DNA of 64,000 nucleotides from Pseudochrobactrum asaccharolyticum (GCF_003314995.1 NZ_QNRH01000002.1:124001-188000); one strand, 5' to 3'. Shown: positions 27,959 through 36,808, counted from the stretch's first letter. Numbers and translations: made by a program. The notes: generated by a model not told the origin, from the sequence alone.

Positions 27959-28519
27959 TCACTCAGCCGCCAGTTGTTGGTAGCTATGACCGAAAACGAC
28001 ACGCACGGCTTCGGAAACCACCTGTGTAATACGGCTCTCAATCAGTGGATTGCTGAGTTTGCCATCGGTGAAATCGCGGTCTGAAACATAAATCGCTGTC
28101 GGTAGGGCAAAGGCTTCAAAGAAACCGAAGAGCGGGCGCAGCTGATGCTCGACAATCAGCGAATGGCGGTCACCGCCGCCGGTTGCCGCCAGAATAACCG
28201 GCTTGCCACGCAGTAATTTCGGATCAAGCAGATCGAAGAAATGTTTGAACAGCCCTGTATAGCTGCCTTTATAGGTTGGCGTGCCGACAACCAGCAGATC
28301 AGCCGCTGCGATTTCATCCACAATATCAGAAGCCTGCTTGTCGAGTTGTGACGGCCAGCGTGCAGCCGGAAAAGATGCCCCCAGATCGGCAATGTCATAG
28401 ACGGATGATACACCGCCAAGGGATAGAGCTGCCTGTCCGGCAATATGTTCAACAAAGCCGCGGGTTTTAGACGGGCTGGTGAGGTTGCCGGAAAATCCGG
28501 TTATGCGGGGCGCATTCAT
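27959..28519 (-). CDS. NAD(P)H-dependent FMN reductase (SsuE/MsuE type)
   Basis: 186 aa flavodoxin-like enzyme. It has the N-terminal phosphate loop GFSGNLTSPSKTRGFVEHIA, the flavin-binding VVGTPTYKGSYTGLFKHFFD and ILAATGGGDRHSL. SsuE/MsuE enzymes supply reduced FMN to alkanesulfonate monooxygenases, and an SsuD-like enzyme is encoded 2.2 kb away on the opposite strand. The gene is last in an ArsR-GST-FMN reductase operon and overlaps the GST gene by 4 nt. Confidence 0.9.
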   Translation of the reverse strand: MNAPRITGFSGNLTSPSKTRGFVEHIAGQAALSLGGVSSVYDIADLGASFPAARWPSQLDKQASDIVDEIAAADLLVVGTPTYKGSYTGLFKHFFDLLDPKLLRGKPVILAATGGGDRHSLIVEHQLRPLFGFFEAFALPTAIYVSDRDFTDGKLSNPLIESRITQVVSEAVRVVFGHSYQQLAAE

Positions 28520-29199
28520 AGTCTTTCCTCAGAATGTTCAGATGTGTCATGTGTCAGCGGGAGAGGCAAAGGAATGTCTCCCGTAAAAAACGGTACGCGG
28601 TAACCACGCTGTACAGCTTCACGCTGCGCAATCTTCAGATACCAGCGCCGCACGGCGGAATAATCATTGAGATTGATTTTATGGCGTTCAAAACGTGACA
28701 CCCACGGCCAGACCGACATATCGGCAATGGAATAATCCCCTGCCAGATAGTCTTTGCCTGTGAGATGCAGCTCCAGCTTCTCGTAAAGCCGCTTGGTTTC
28801 CTGCGTGAAAAGCGCGGAGGCTGCCGGTGCCGCATCCGGATGATAGGTCAAAAAATAATGTGCATGGCCAAGTGTGGGCCCCAAACTACCAACCTGCCAG
28901 AATACCCACTCCAGCACCGCATAGCGCTCAGCGCCTGAGGTTGGCAAAAACCTGCCGGTTTTCTCCGCGAGATAGGTCAGAATGGCGCCAGATTCCAGCA
29001 ATATCAGCCCGTTTGAATGATCTACAATCGCCGGAATTTTAGAACCCGCACTGATCTTTCGAAAGCTATCAGAGAACTGCTCGCCTTTGGTCAGATCAAT
29101 TGCATGCGCCTGATAGGGCCAGCCAAACTCTTCCAGTGCAATGGAGGTTTTCAGCCCGTTAGGCGTTATCCATGTGTAGAGATCAATCATATCAGTCAA
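28516..29199 (-). CDS. Glutathione S-transferase family protein (Ure2p/YfcG-like)
   Basis: 227 aa. The thioredoxin-like N-terminal domain begins IDLYTWITPNGLKTSIALEE, a Ure2p/YfcG-type start. SKIPAIVD holds the cis-Pro, and ILLESGAILTYLAEKTG is the glutathione-binding loop. The helical domain contains LAGDYSIADMSVWPWV. The N-terminus overlaps the end of the ArsR gene by 8 nt and the C-terminus overlaps the FMN reductase by 4 nt. Likely role: disulfide or thioether chemistry on an organosulfur substrate, or redox protection. The substrate is unknown. Confidence 0.9.
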   Translation of the reverse strand: MTDMIDLYTWITPNGLKTSIALEEFGWPYQAHAIDLTKGEQFSDSFRKISAGSKIPAIVDHSNGLILLESGAILTYLAEKTGRFLPTSGAERYAVLEWVFWQVGSLGPTLGHAHYFLTYHPDAAPAASALFTQETKRLYEKLELHLTGKDYLAGDYSIADMSVWPWVSRFERHKINLNDYSAVRRWYLKIAQREAVQRGYRVPFFTGDIPLPLPLTHDTSEHSEERL

Positions 29200-29578
29200 A
29201 CATCAGATCAGGCATTAAATCGGGCATCACACCGGATGATGGGCGGTTGCCCCCATTACGTCCGGTCACATCTTCCAGCCCGTCAAAAATCTCCCGCAAC
29301 CGCAGCACAATCTGCTCAACGCGCGGATCAGCCACGCTATAGATCATTGTCTTGCCGTCGCGCCTGCAGGCAATGGCACCCGCCTCACGCAGAATACTCA
29401 ATTGTTGCGACAGGCTTGGTTGCGGAATACGCAGCTCGGCCTCCAGCTCACCAACCTGTGCTTCCTGCTCCATCAGATAGCAGACCAGCGCCAGCCGGTT
29501 TGCATTGGCAATCAGCTTGAGCAGGTCACTCGCTGTGGTGACGGAACGACATAAACGGGCTGCAACCGGCTTGGTCAT
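29192..29578 (-). CDS. ArsR/SmtB-family regulator
   Basis: 128 aa from ATG 29578, preceded by GAGAGG at 6 nt. A longer frame to 29647 is rejected because it reads through the operator-like region. The winged HTH contains LIANANRLALVCYLMEQE, IPQPSLSQQLSILREAGAI and the wing RRDGKTMIYSVAD. Cys residues occur in LVCYL and IACRR, the first matching the position of one of the redox Cys of BigR/SqrR-type sulfide sensors, but no classical metal motif ELCVCDL is present. It leads the GST and FMN reductase operon and is divergent from the SsuA-like gene, so it probably represses both in response to a sulfur species or thiol stress. Confidence 0.85.
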   Translation of the reverse strand: MTKPVAARLCRSVTTASDLLKLIANANRLALVCYLMEQEAQVGELEAELRIPQPSLSQQLSILREAGAIACRRDGKTMIYSVADPRVEQIVLRLREIFDGLEDVTGRNGGNRPSSGVMPDLMPDLMFD

Positions 29579-29624
29579 TAAACCTCTCTTTATAACCAAC
29601 GCGCAAACATTATATAAAAAAATA

Positions 29625-29649
29625 TATTGATAACTAATATTAATCAATA
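29625..29649. promoter_or_regulatory. Operator-like dyad between arsR and the SsuA-like gene
   Basis: A 7-bp perfect inverted repeat (TATTGAT / ATCAATA) separated by 11 AT-rich bases lies 47 nt upstream of the ArsR start, in the divergent promoter region. The size and AT content suit an ArsR-family site. The assignment is inferred. Confidence 0.45.
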
Positions 29650-29833
29650 GCTTATAATTTTAAGCGTTAAAAATTATGACCTGCACCCGCGCCAAAAACT
29701 AGAATAATCCGTTACAAATCCGCTCAAAATTAGAACAGCCCGCTTTGGCATTCATTTTACAAAAACGTAAATTGTATCTCAGCATCACAGGCAGAGAATT
29801 CCGGTTTCTGCCCGCCATCTGAAAGGGCAGTTT

Positions 29834-30670
29834 ATGAAAATCGGTGTTCATCCCAGCAATCTGCATCTGCGTATCGCACAGGTCTGGCCTGATGCATTTG
29901 CCGCACTGGATGGTGAGTTTGTCACCTATCGTGAAGGGCGCGACACCGGCCGTCTGATTGCGGAAGGCAAGATTGATTTTGGCGGCACCGGCTCAACGCC
30001 ACCGATTACTGCCGCACTGGACGGCTTGAAGGTAAAATATATTGCCGCCTCCGCTCCGCGCCCTGCCAATGGCGCAATATTGGTGCGCGCTGACAGCCCG
30101 ATCAAAACCATACCTGATCTGAAGCACCGCCGTATCGGGCTGGTGGACGGCTCTTTCCAGACTTATTATCTGGCACGCAATCTCGAAGAAGCCGGTCTCA
30201 ACCTTGCCGATATTGAACGTGTCGAGCCGGAGGTCAATGACGCCCTGCCAGCTCTGCTCGACGGTCGTGTTGATGCATGGATTGCCATGGCACCGCGTCT
30301 GGAAAATGCACTTGAGCGTGATGATATCCGTCTGCTCTCGCGTTGCGGCTCAACCATTCCTAACCGCTCCCTATTCTGGACGCTTGAAGATAGCGGGCTT
30401 GATGCCGAAACCCGCCTGAAAATTGCACAGGAGCTAGCACGTATCGGCAGCGAAATTACAGCCGATCCGCATCAGGCTGCCCGCAGGCTGGTGGAAAGCG
30501 GCGCAACGGAAGCCAGCCTGCAAGGTTGGGAGAAGGTGATTGCCTCACGCGATTTCACCGTCATTCAGGCTGACGACACCATTCTCACAGAACAGCAGAC
30601 AGAAGCAGAGGTTCTGCATCGTCACGGGCACTTTGACCGTCTTGCGCAAATTTACCCGCAAGCTGCCTGA
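29834..30670 (+). CDS. SsuA-like substrate-binding protein without signal peptide
   Basis: 278 aa. The sequence begins directly in the mature SsuA/TauA-like fold (MKIGVHPSNLHLRIAQVWPD), continues with YREGRDTGRLIAEGKIDFGG and AILVRADSPIKTIPDLKHRR, and has a good ribosome site (AAAGGG). No in-frame upstream codons could supply a signal peptide, so the protein should be cytosolic. No SsuB or SsuC gene adjoins it. It may act as a cytosolic ligand carrier or sensor, or may be exported by an unrecognised route. The SsuD-like gene follows after 39 nt. Confidence 0.82.
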   Translation: MKIGVHPSNLHLRIAQVWPDAFAALDGEFVTYREGRDTGRLIAEGKIDFGGTGSTPPITAALDGLKVKYIAASAPRPANGAILVRADSPIKTIPDLKHRRIGLVDGSFQTYYLARNLEEAGLNLADIERVEPEVNDALPALLDGRVDAWIAMAPRLENALERDDIRLLSRCGSTIPNRSLFWTLEDSGLDAETRLKIAQELARIGSEITADPHQAARRLVESGATEASLQGWEKVIASRDFTVIQADDTILTEQQTEAEVLHRHGHFDRLAQIYPQAA

Positions 30671-30709
30671 TCGCACCCATCATCGAAATATAAGAATACG
30701 GACACTGAT

Positions 30710-31840
30710 ATGAATATTTTCTGGTATATGTGCGCACCTGACGGTGCCTATCCGTGGAAGCCTGAAGGTTCCCGCAAGGTTGATCTCGGCTACTACAAGC
30801 AGCTTGCCATGGCCTATGATCAGCTGGGTTATACCGGCGCACTCTTTGCCACCGGCGCCCATGACGTATGGGGCCTGGCCAATTCACTGTTGCCTTATAC
30901 GGAACGGCTGAAATTCCTTGTCGCCATTCATCCGGGTCTGATTGCCCCGACCCTGCTTGCCAAAATGGCTGCAAGCTTTCAGGAATTTTCCAAAGGCCGC
31001 CTGCTGGTTAATATCGTATCGGGAGACGCCAAAATGCTTGGTGCCTATGGTATGAACATTCCCCATGATGAACGCTATGACATGGCAGATGAATATCTGA
31101 CCATCTGGCACAAGCTGTTTGCCGGTGAGAGTGTGGATTATCAGGGCAAGTATTTCTCCACGACTGGCGCCAAACTGGCACTGCCAGTGGGGGATACGAT
31201 TGCCCCACCGCCGCTCTGGTTTGGTGGTTCTTCCGATAAAGCGCTCGATGTTTCCGCCAAGCATACCGATACTTACCTGTCATGGGGTGAAACGCCGGAG
31301 CAAATCGGTGCGAAAATCGCCAAGGTTAAAGAACGTGCCAAACAATTCGGCCGCACCATGCAATATGGCATCCGCCTTTATGTGATTGTGCGCGATACTG
31401 ACGCCAAAGCATGGGAGGCTGCCAATGATCTCTATGCCCAGATGGATGCCGCATCCATTGCCGCTAATCAGCGTTTCGTCTCCAATACGGATTCCGTTGG
31501 CCAGCAGCGGATGAGCGCTTTGCATGGCGGCGTTAAACCTGAAAATCTGCGCGATCTGGAGATTGCGCCGAACCTCTGGGCAGGTATTGGTCTTGTGCGT
31601 CCGGGGCCGGGTACTGCCATTGTTGGCTCACCGGATACGGTTATCCGTACACTGGAAGCCTATCGTGAAGCGGGCGTGGAAACATTCATCCTCTCCGGCA
31701 TGCCGCTTTTGGAAGAAGCCTATCGTTTCGGGGAAACTGTGCTGCCACGCCTTGATGTTTCGACCGAAGTAACGCAAGCAAAGCATTATACATGGTCAAC
31801 TCTGTTTGACCGCGACCTCTCCAAGCTCAAAACGGCCTGA
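30710..31840 (+). CDS. SsuD-like FMNH2-dependent monooxygenase (bacterial luciferase family)
   Basis: 376 aa TIM-barrel flavin monooxygenase, similar in length and colinear with alkanesulfonate monooxygenase SsuD (E. coli 381 aa). Shared blocks are GSRKVDLGYYKQLA, LKFLVAIHPGL, YLSWGETPEQI, TDSVGQQRMSALH and PNLWAGIGLVRPGPGTA. Positions that I recall as catalytic in E. coli SsuD differ: the His of GIRLHVIVR is Tyr (GIRLYVIVR), and SGYPH is SGMPL, so Tyr331 and His333 are replaced. The Cys54 region is shortened. The substrate is therefore probably not a simple alkanesulfonate. Reduced FMN would come from the reductase at 27959. The stop overlaps the TRAP gene start by one base (TGATG). Confidence 0.88.
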   Translation: MNIFWYMCAPDGAYPWKPEGSRKVDLGYYKQLAMAYDQLGYTGALFATGAHDVWGLANSLLPYTERLKFLVAIHPGLIAPTLLAKMAASFQEFSKGRLLVNIVSGDAKMLGAYGMNIPHDERYDMADEYLTIWHKLFAGESVDYQGKYFSTTGAKLALPVGDTIAPPPLWFGGSSDKALDVSAKHTDTYLSWGETPEQIGAKIAKVKERAKQFGRTMQYGIRLYVIVRDTDAKAWEAANDLYAQMDAASIAANQRFVSNTDSVGQQRMSALHGGVKPENLRDLEIAPNLWAGIGLVRPGPGTAIVGSPDTVIRTLEAYREAGVETFILSGMPLLEEAYRFGETVLPRLDVSTEVTQAKHYTWSTLFDRDLSKLKTA

Positions 31841-33672
31841 TGATGAGTACAGTGAAGACCTATCCCGCAATTGCAGCCACACCGGTTCAGTCACTTGCCA
31901 GAGCATTGTTGGCAGGTATTGAGGCCATGCTGGGAGCAATCTGCGCCACATTACTGGCTGCACTGCTGCTGATTGTGCTGACAACGGTTGTGCTGCGCTA
32001 CGGTTTCAATACCGGTCTTCTCGGCTCGGAAGAGCTGGCGACATGGCTCTATGTTGCTCTGATTGCCTTCGGCGCACCGCTGGCCATCAATTCGGCATTG
32101 GCGATGCGGCTTGATCTGGTGACTTCGCGTTTGTCTCCTGCTGGTCAGCGTGTGACAGCTGTTTTTGCCGATGTTTTCACGCTGATGAGCGGGCTGATTT
32201 TAAGTTTCGGCAGCGCACGAATTGCCAGTTTGCTTGGCGGCATTTCTCCGACACTCGGCCTGCCGGAATGGATCCGCTTCGGCTTTCTAGGCCTCGGCGG
32301 GTTCTTTATTGTGCTTGTGCTGGGATTGCAGCGCATCAGTGAGAATAAAACCGCTGACGTCCTGATCGCCGGTATTATAGCAACCGCGCTCTATATTGCG
32401 GTCAGTCATAGCCATATTGATACGGATTTAAGCCCGAGTATTGTGCTGGGTCTGATCGCGCTGATTGGCTTGCTAGTTGCCGCGCCGCTGCCGCATGCTT
32501 TTCTCGCCGGTGCCTATATTGCCATTGCCTTTGGCAGTACCTTGCCGGAACCGGCTGTGGTTTCCTCCACTGTCACCGGCGTTTCCAAATTCCTGTTGCT
32601 AGCGATCCCGTTCTTTCTGCTGGCCGGAAGCCTGCTCACCGCCGCAGGCATTGCCCAGAAAATCGTGCATTGTGCCTCTTCTCTCGTTGGCCATCGCCGC
32701 GCCGGACTGGCACAGACCACGCTGCTGACAAGCGTGCTGTTTTCCGGTGCCTCCGGCTCCTCTGTCGCCAATGCAGCATTCAGCTCGGCAACCTTTCAAC
32801 CGGAACTGGTGAAGCGCGGTTATCCGCCTGCACAGGCCGGTGCGATTATAGCGGCAACTTCCGTTTTGGATAATGTCATCCCGCCGTCGATTGCCTTTCT
32901 CATTCTCGCAGCCGCAACCAATCTCTCCGTTGGCGCTCTGCTGGTCGGCGGCTTCTTCGCCGGTGCTGTAATGGCGGTATGCCTTGCCGTAGCCATTCAT
33001 CTGACAGTGAAAGAACAGGTTGCACAACCACGAGCCAGCGGACGGGAGCGCGTACAGGCAGCCATTAGCGCGATACCAGCTTTCGGCCTTGGTATTATCG
33101 TTGTGGTCGGTATCCGCATGGGTGTTGTCACCACCACAGAGGCCGCCGCCATTGCCGCCATCTATACACTGATCATGGCTGTGATCGGTAAAGTCGGCAT
33201 CACTTCGCTCTATGATATTTTCAAGCAATCCGGCAAAGAGGCTTCCGCGATCGGCCTGCTGATCGGCACGGCCAGCCCCTTCGCATTTCTGCTGGCGGTC
33301 GATGATATTTCCGGCACGATTTCAGATCTGGTCAGTGGTTTCGGTGCCAATCCGGTTGTCATCCTGATCATCATCAATCTCGTCTTGCTGGTTGTCGGCC
33401 TTGTTCTGGATATCGGCGCCGCCATTCTGCTCTTCGGCCCGATCTTTCTGCCGATTGCGGTTGCCACCGGTATCGATCCGGTGATGTTCGGCGTGATCCT
33501 CGTAGTCAATCTGATGATCGGAGGGCTGACACCACCTGTCGGCATGCTGGTCTTTGTGGTCAGCGGCGTAACCCGCCTGCCCGCCACCGCCCTTTTCAAA
33601 GCCATGACACCCTACTTCATCGCTTTGCTGTTTTCTCTCGTCATTCTCGGCGCATGGGCTCTGCTCATCTGA
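31840..33672 (+). CDS. TRAP transporter, fused small and large permease (DctQM)
   Basis: 610 aa inner-membrane protein. Residues about 20-180 form a DctQ-type domain with four membrane segments (SEELATWLYVALIAFGAPLA). Residues about 185-610 are a DctM-type domain with the GASGSSVANAAF region, VIPPSIAFLILAAATN and MIGGLTPPVGMLVFVVSGV. Such sodium-driven systems import organic acids, sulfonates and similar anions with a DctP protein, encoded next. Coupling to the SsuD-like gene by a one-base overlap says the monooxygenase substrate is probably what this transporter brings in. Confidence 0.93.
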   Translation: MMSTVKTYPAIAATPVQSLARALLAGIEAMLGAICATLLAALLLIVLTTVVLRYGFNTGLLGSEELATWLYVALIAFGAPLAINSALAMRLDLVTSRLSPAGQRVTAVFADVFTLMSGLILSFGSARIASLLGGISPTLGLPEWIRFGFLGLGGFFIVLVLGLQRISENKTADVLIAGIIATALYIAVSHSHIDTDLSPSIVLGLIALIGLLVAAPLPHAFLAGAYIAIAFGSTLPEPAVVSSTVTGVSKFLLLAIPFFLLAGSLLTAAGIAQKIVHCASSLVGHRRAGLAQTTLLTSVLFSGASGSSVANAAFSSATFQPELVKRGYPPAQAGAIIAATSVLDNVIPPSIAFLILAAATNLSVGALLVGGFFAGAVMAVCLAVAIHLTVKEQVAQPRASGRERVQAAISAIPAFGLGIIVVVGIRMGVVTTTEAAAIAAIYTLIMAVIGKVGITSLYDIFKQSGKEASAIGLLIGTASPFAFLLAVDDISGTISDLVSGFGANPVVILIIINLVLLVVGLVLDIGAAILLFGPIFLPIAVATGIDPVMFGVILVVNLMIGGLTPPVGMLVFVVSGVTRLPATALFKAMTPYFIALLFSLVILGAWALLI

Positions 33673-33698
33673 CCCGCCCGCATAAAGGATTATCCGCT

Positions 33699-34697
33699 AT
33701 GATTACGCTTAACCGCCGCCATTTTCTGCGCACAGCCACGCTCGGCACTGCCACCGCTCTTGCCATGCCAGCCCTAATCCGCACGGCACAGGCCAAAACC
33801 GCCATCACGATTGCCTCGCTGTTCGGCGATGATAAGCCGGAAACCAAAATCTGGTTAAAAATCCGTGATCTCGTGGAAGCAAAACTGCCGGGACAATTCC
33901 GTTTCAATATCGTCAAAGACAGTGCTTTAGGTGGTGAAAAGGAAGTGGCTGAAGGCATCCGTCTCGGCTCCATTCAGGGCAGCCTTTCCACGGTTTCGGC
34001 TTTGTCCGGCTGGGTGCCTGAGCTGCAAATTCTCGACCTGCCATTCCTGTTCAAAGATGCTGACCATGTGCTGAAAACGGTGCAGGGAGAAACCGGCAAT
34101 GATCTGAAAGAAAAGCTGAAGGCTCAGAATTTTATTGCCACCGGCTTTATCAATTATGGCGCACGGCATTTGCTGACCAAAGAAGCCGTGACCAAACCGG
34201 AACAGCTGAAAGGCAAGCGTATCCGCGTTATTCAAAGCCCGTTGCATACCAAACTCTGGAGCAATCTCGGCACCACGCCGGTGGGTATTCCGATCACCGA
34301 AACCTATAATGCACTGGAAACCGGCGTTGCCGATGCGATGGATCTGACAAAATCCGCCTATGCGAGCTTCAAGCTCTATGAGGTGGTGCCGTTTGTCACC
34401 GAAACCAGCCATATCTGGGCGTCAGGCGTGGTCTATTTCTCAGCAAGTTTCTGGAACGGCCTGAGTGCCGAACAGCAGCAGGTGCTGCAGGAAGCATCCC
34501 AGGAGGCCACCGCCTATTTCAATCAACTGATCGTTGATGATGAAGCCGCAGCGATCACCACCGCCAAAGAGCATGGTGCACAGGTTCTGCAGCCGGAGAA
34601 CTATGACCAGTGGCAGGCTGGTGCAAAAACCGTATGGGACGATTTCGCACCGATTGTTGGCGGCATAGATCGCATTAATGCAATTAAAGCTCTCTAA
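33699..34697 (+). CDS. TRAP transporter periplasmic binding protein (DctP type)
   Basis: 332 aa from ATG 33699, with AAAGGA upstream. The N-terminus (MITLNRRHFLRTATLGTATA) carries a twin-Arg motif RRHFL, so export may be through Tat, and cleavage is near AQA. The DctP fold shows GGEKEVAEGIRLGSIQGSLS, LPFLFKDADHVLKTV and the conserved Arg-containing GKRIRVIQSPLHTKLW, where TRAP proteins bind the ligand carboxylate or sulfonate. It works with the DctQM fusion just upstream. Confidence 0.92.
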   Translation: MITLNRRHFLRTATLGTATALAMPALIRTAQAKTAITIASLFGDDKPETKIWLKIRDLVEAKLPGQFRFNIVKDSALGGEKEVAEGIRLGSIQGSLSTVSALSGWVPELQILDLPFLFKDADHVLKTVQGETGNDLKEKLKAQNFIATGFINYGARHLLTKEAVTKPEQLKGKRIRVIQSPLHTKLWSNLGTTPVGIPITETYNALETGVADAMDLTKSAYASFKLYEVVPFVTETSHIWASGVVYFSASFWNGLSAEQQQVLQEASQEATAYFNQLIVDDEAAAITTAKEHGAQVLQPENYDQWQAGAKTVWDDFAPIVGGIDRINAIKAL

Positions 34698-34713
34698 GCT
34701 TTAAGCAAAAGAA

Positions 34714-34738
34714 AAGCCGCTCAGTTCTTGAGCGGCTT
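34714..34738. terminator. Bidirectional terminator between the TRAP operon and the M24 gene
   Basis: A perfect 10-bp stem (AAGCCGCTCA / TGAGCGGCTT) with a 5-nt loop lies between convergent genes. A-rich sequence lies on the left, giving a U-run for the minus-strand transcript. Confidence 0.85.
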
Positions 34739-34746
34739 CTCAGTTT

Positions 34747-35937
34747 TCAACCGAATGGCTGCGTCATGCTGAATGACGGCTCGGTAAACCACTCCGCGCC
34801 CTGTTCCGTCATATAAAAATGATCTTCCAGACGGATACCAAACTGTTCCGGCACCACGATCATCGGCTCATTGGAAACGCACATACCTGCCTGCAGCACA
34901 GTCTGGTTGCCACGCACCAGATAAGGTGCCTCGTGAATGGTCATCCCGATGCCATGGCCGGTACGATGCGGCAGACCCGGCAATTGGTAGTCCGGCCCCA
35001 AGCCATGACGCTCCAGCACAGCACGGGCTGCATCATCCACGGAGCCGCAGGTTGCACCGATTTTAGCGGCTGCAAATGCTGCAAGCTGCGCCTCTTTTTC
35101 AATATCCCAGATACGCTGCTGCTCGGCAGTCGGTGTGCCGAAAATATAAGTACGTGTCAGATCAGAATTATAGCCCTGTACCAGACAGCCGGTATCGACC
35201 AGAACGACATCATTTTCAGCCAGCACATCATCCTGCGGTAATCCATGTGGAAAAGCCGTAGAGCGTCCAAATTGCACAGCGCAAAAAGTGCTGCCATTGC
35301 TGCCGATTGCCTTATGCGCTTCATGGATGAAATTGCGAACGGTGCTGGCTTTGATACCAACATGCAGAATACGGGCGGCACGGCGATGCACTTCCAGTGT
35401 CATCTGCATGGCCTGTTTCATGATCGCGATTTCTGTTGGTGATTTCACGCTGCGGCAGCCGTCAATAATCGCTGTCGCATCTGTCAGCTTCACACTCCCG
35501 GCGGCATTACAAATACCGCTTGCCATACCAAAGGGCAGCGCCGGATCGACGGCCAGTACGGAGCAATTCTCATCTTGCAGGATTTGTGCAACGAGATCGG
35601 ACGGGCTTTCATGCTCTTCCCACAACCGCACACGTGCATCCATAATGCGCACAGCTTCCAGCGATCCTGCTTCAAAAGCCGGACAAATCAGATAAGGCTC
35701 CCCTTTGAGCGGCAGCACCATAGCTACCAGCCGCTCAATCATGCCCCAGCCAATACCGGTAAAATAATTCAGGCTCGTGCCCGCGCCAACAATCAGCGCA
35801 CCAGCCCCGCTTGCTGCCATCAGGTTGCGGGCTTTCTCAAGCCGCGCCTGTCGCTCAGCAATTGTTATTGCCGGTGCAACATCTACCCAAGGGCGGATAG
35901 AAGCTAGTTCTGTTGCGTAATCAGAGCCACCAATCAT
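34747..35937 (-). CDS. M24-family metallopeptidase (Xaa-Pro peptidase/creatinase-like)
   Basis: 396 aa. The N-terminal creatinase-like domain (residues 1-160) includes LNYFTGIGWGMIERL. The pita-bread C-terminal domain has all five metal ligands: Asp in VLVDTGCLVQGYNSDLTRTY (two), His in GHGIGMTIHEAPYL, and Glu in SNEPMI and RLEDHFY. It is therefore probably an active peptidase or C-N hydrolase rather than a creatinase-like inactive fold. It is divergent from the flavin reductase gene, with a shared operator-like motif between them, so it should belong to the neighbouring GntR-controlled catabolic cluster. Confidence 0.9.
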   Translation of the reverse strand: MIGGSDYATELASIRPWVDVAPAITIAERQARLEKARNLMAASGAGALIVGAGTSLNYFTGIGWGMIERLVAMVLPLKGEPYLICPAFEAGSLEAVRIMDARVRLWEEHESPSDLVAQILQDENCSVLAVDPALPFGMASGICNAAGSVKLTDATAIIDGCRSVKSPTEIAIMKQAMQMTLEVHRRAARILHVGIKASTVRNFIHEAHKAIGSNGSTFCAVQFGRSTAFPHGLPQDDVLAENDVVLVDTGCLVQGYNSDLTRTYIFGTPTAEQQRIWDIEKEAQLAAFAAAKIGATCGSVDDAARAVLERHGLGPDYQLPGLPHRTGHGIGMTIHEAPYLVRGNQTVLQAGMCVSNEPMIVVPEQFGIRLEDHFYMTEQGAEWFTEPSFSMTQPFG

Positions 35938-36032
35938 CAGACGATCTTCCCGTTTCTTTTCAGATACATCCTCATATATCAGTCATTTTCAAGAAAACAG
36001 AGCAATTTTCTTTGCAAACAATGATGAATATT

Positions 36033-36056
36033 ATTGGCAACATATTTGTAGACAAT
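36033..36056. promoter_or_regulatory. Operator-like site, copy 1 of three (M24/flavin reductase promoter region)
   Basis: The half-sites TTGGC and TTGTA are 12 bp apart in an AT-rich context ending TAGACAAT. The layout matches the sites at 46059 and 47881. FadR/FCD-type GntR regulators commonly bind TNGT-n-ACNA dyads, and one is encoded at 47978. The regulator assignment is inferred. Confidence 0.55.
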
Positions 36057-36111
36057 AATATGGATTTTTTCTAAATTGGTACGACTCCACAACAATAACG
36101 GGGGAACATGA

Positions 36112-36774
36112 ATGGATTTTGATTTCACGCAAATGGAACCGCTCGACCGTTACCGGCTGCTGACAAACTTTGTCGGCCCGCGACCGATTGCTCTGGTTAC
36201 AACCCGCGCGGAAAACGGGCAGGACAATGCTGCCCCTATGAGCTTTTTTAACGTCTTCTCCCATGATCCGGCAATTGTCATTCTTGGTATTCAGACAAGA
36301 GCAGACGGACGGGAAAAAGACACAGTCCTCAATATCCGCCGCACACAGGAATTTACGGTGAATATGGTGGATATGGCAATTTCCGATGCCATGCTGGTTT
36401 GCGGGATCGGCTTTGAACCCGATGTCGATGAAGTTGCTATGGCCGGACTGGCTTCAGAAGCCGGAACGCAGGTTTGCTCCCGCTGGCTGCCGCAATCGCC
36501 CTGCTCCATGGAATGTCGGGTAGAACGGCTGATTGAATATGAACGCCGCGTTATCGTGCTTGGCGAGGTGGTACATATGCATGTGCGCCGCGACTGTCTG
36601 GATGAGGCAGGCCGCTATGTCAATCCGGAGGTCTATCAGCCGATCGCCCACCTGCATGCCGATAATTACATCGCTTCCGATAACCAGTTTGTACTGAAAT
36701 CGCCGGGTTTGGAGCAGTTTCAGGAAGAGCGTGAAGCGCTTTTCCGTAAGACAACTGCTGTTAACCAAAAATAA
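36112..36774 (+). CDS. Flavin reductase-like domain protein
   Basis: 220 aa, split-barrel FMN-binding fold (PF01613 type). FVGPRPIALVTTRAENGQDN and AAPMSFFNVFSHDPAIVILG form the flavin-binding strand-loop, and RRTQEFTVNMVD is also typical. Related proteins either reduce FMN for a partner monooxygenase or act as flavoproteins of unknown reaction. The gene begins an operon with the racemase (34 nt gap) and is divergent from the M24 peptidase. Confidence 0.88.
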   Translation: MDFDFTQMEPLDRYRLLTNFVGPRPIALVTTRAENGQDNAAPMSFFNVFSHDPAIVILGIQTRADGREKDTVLNIRRTQEFTVNMVDMAISDAMLVCGIGFEPDVDEVAMAGLASEAGTQVCSRWLPQSPCSMECRVERLIEYERRVIVLGEVVHMHVRRDCLDEAGRYVNPEVYQPIAHLHADNYIASDNQFVLKSPGLEQFQEEREALFRKTTAVNQK

Positions 36775-36808
36775 TTTCAGGATCGTTTGACCAATAAAGG
36801 CTAAGCCC

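Noticed and set aside
29192-29647. Longer ArsR protein starting at 29647
   Set aside because: The added N-terminus is translated AT-rich promoter DNA. ATG 29578 has a strong ribosome site and gives the usual ArsR length.
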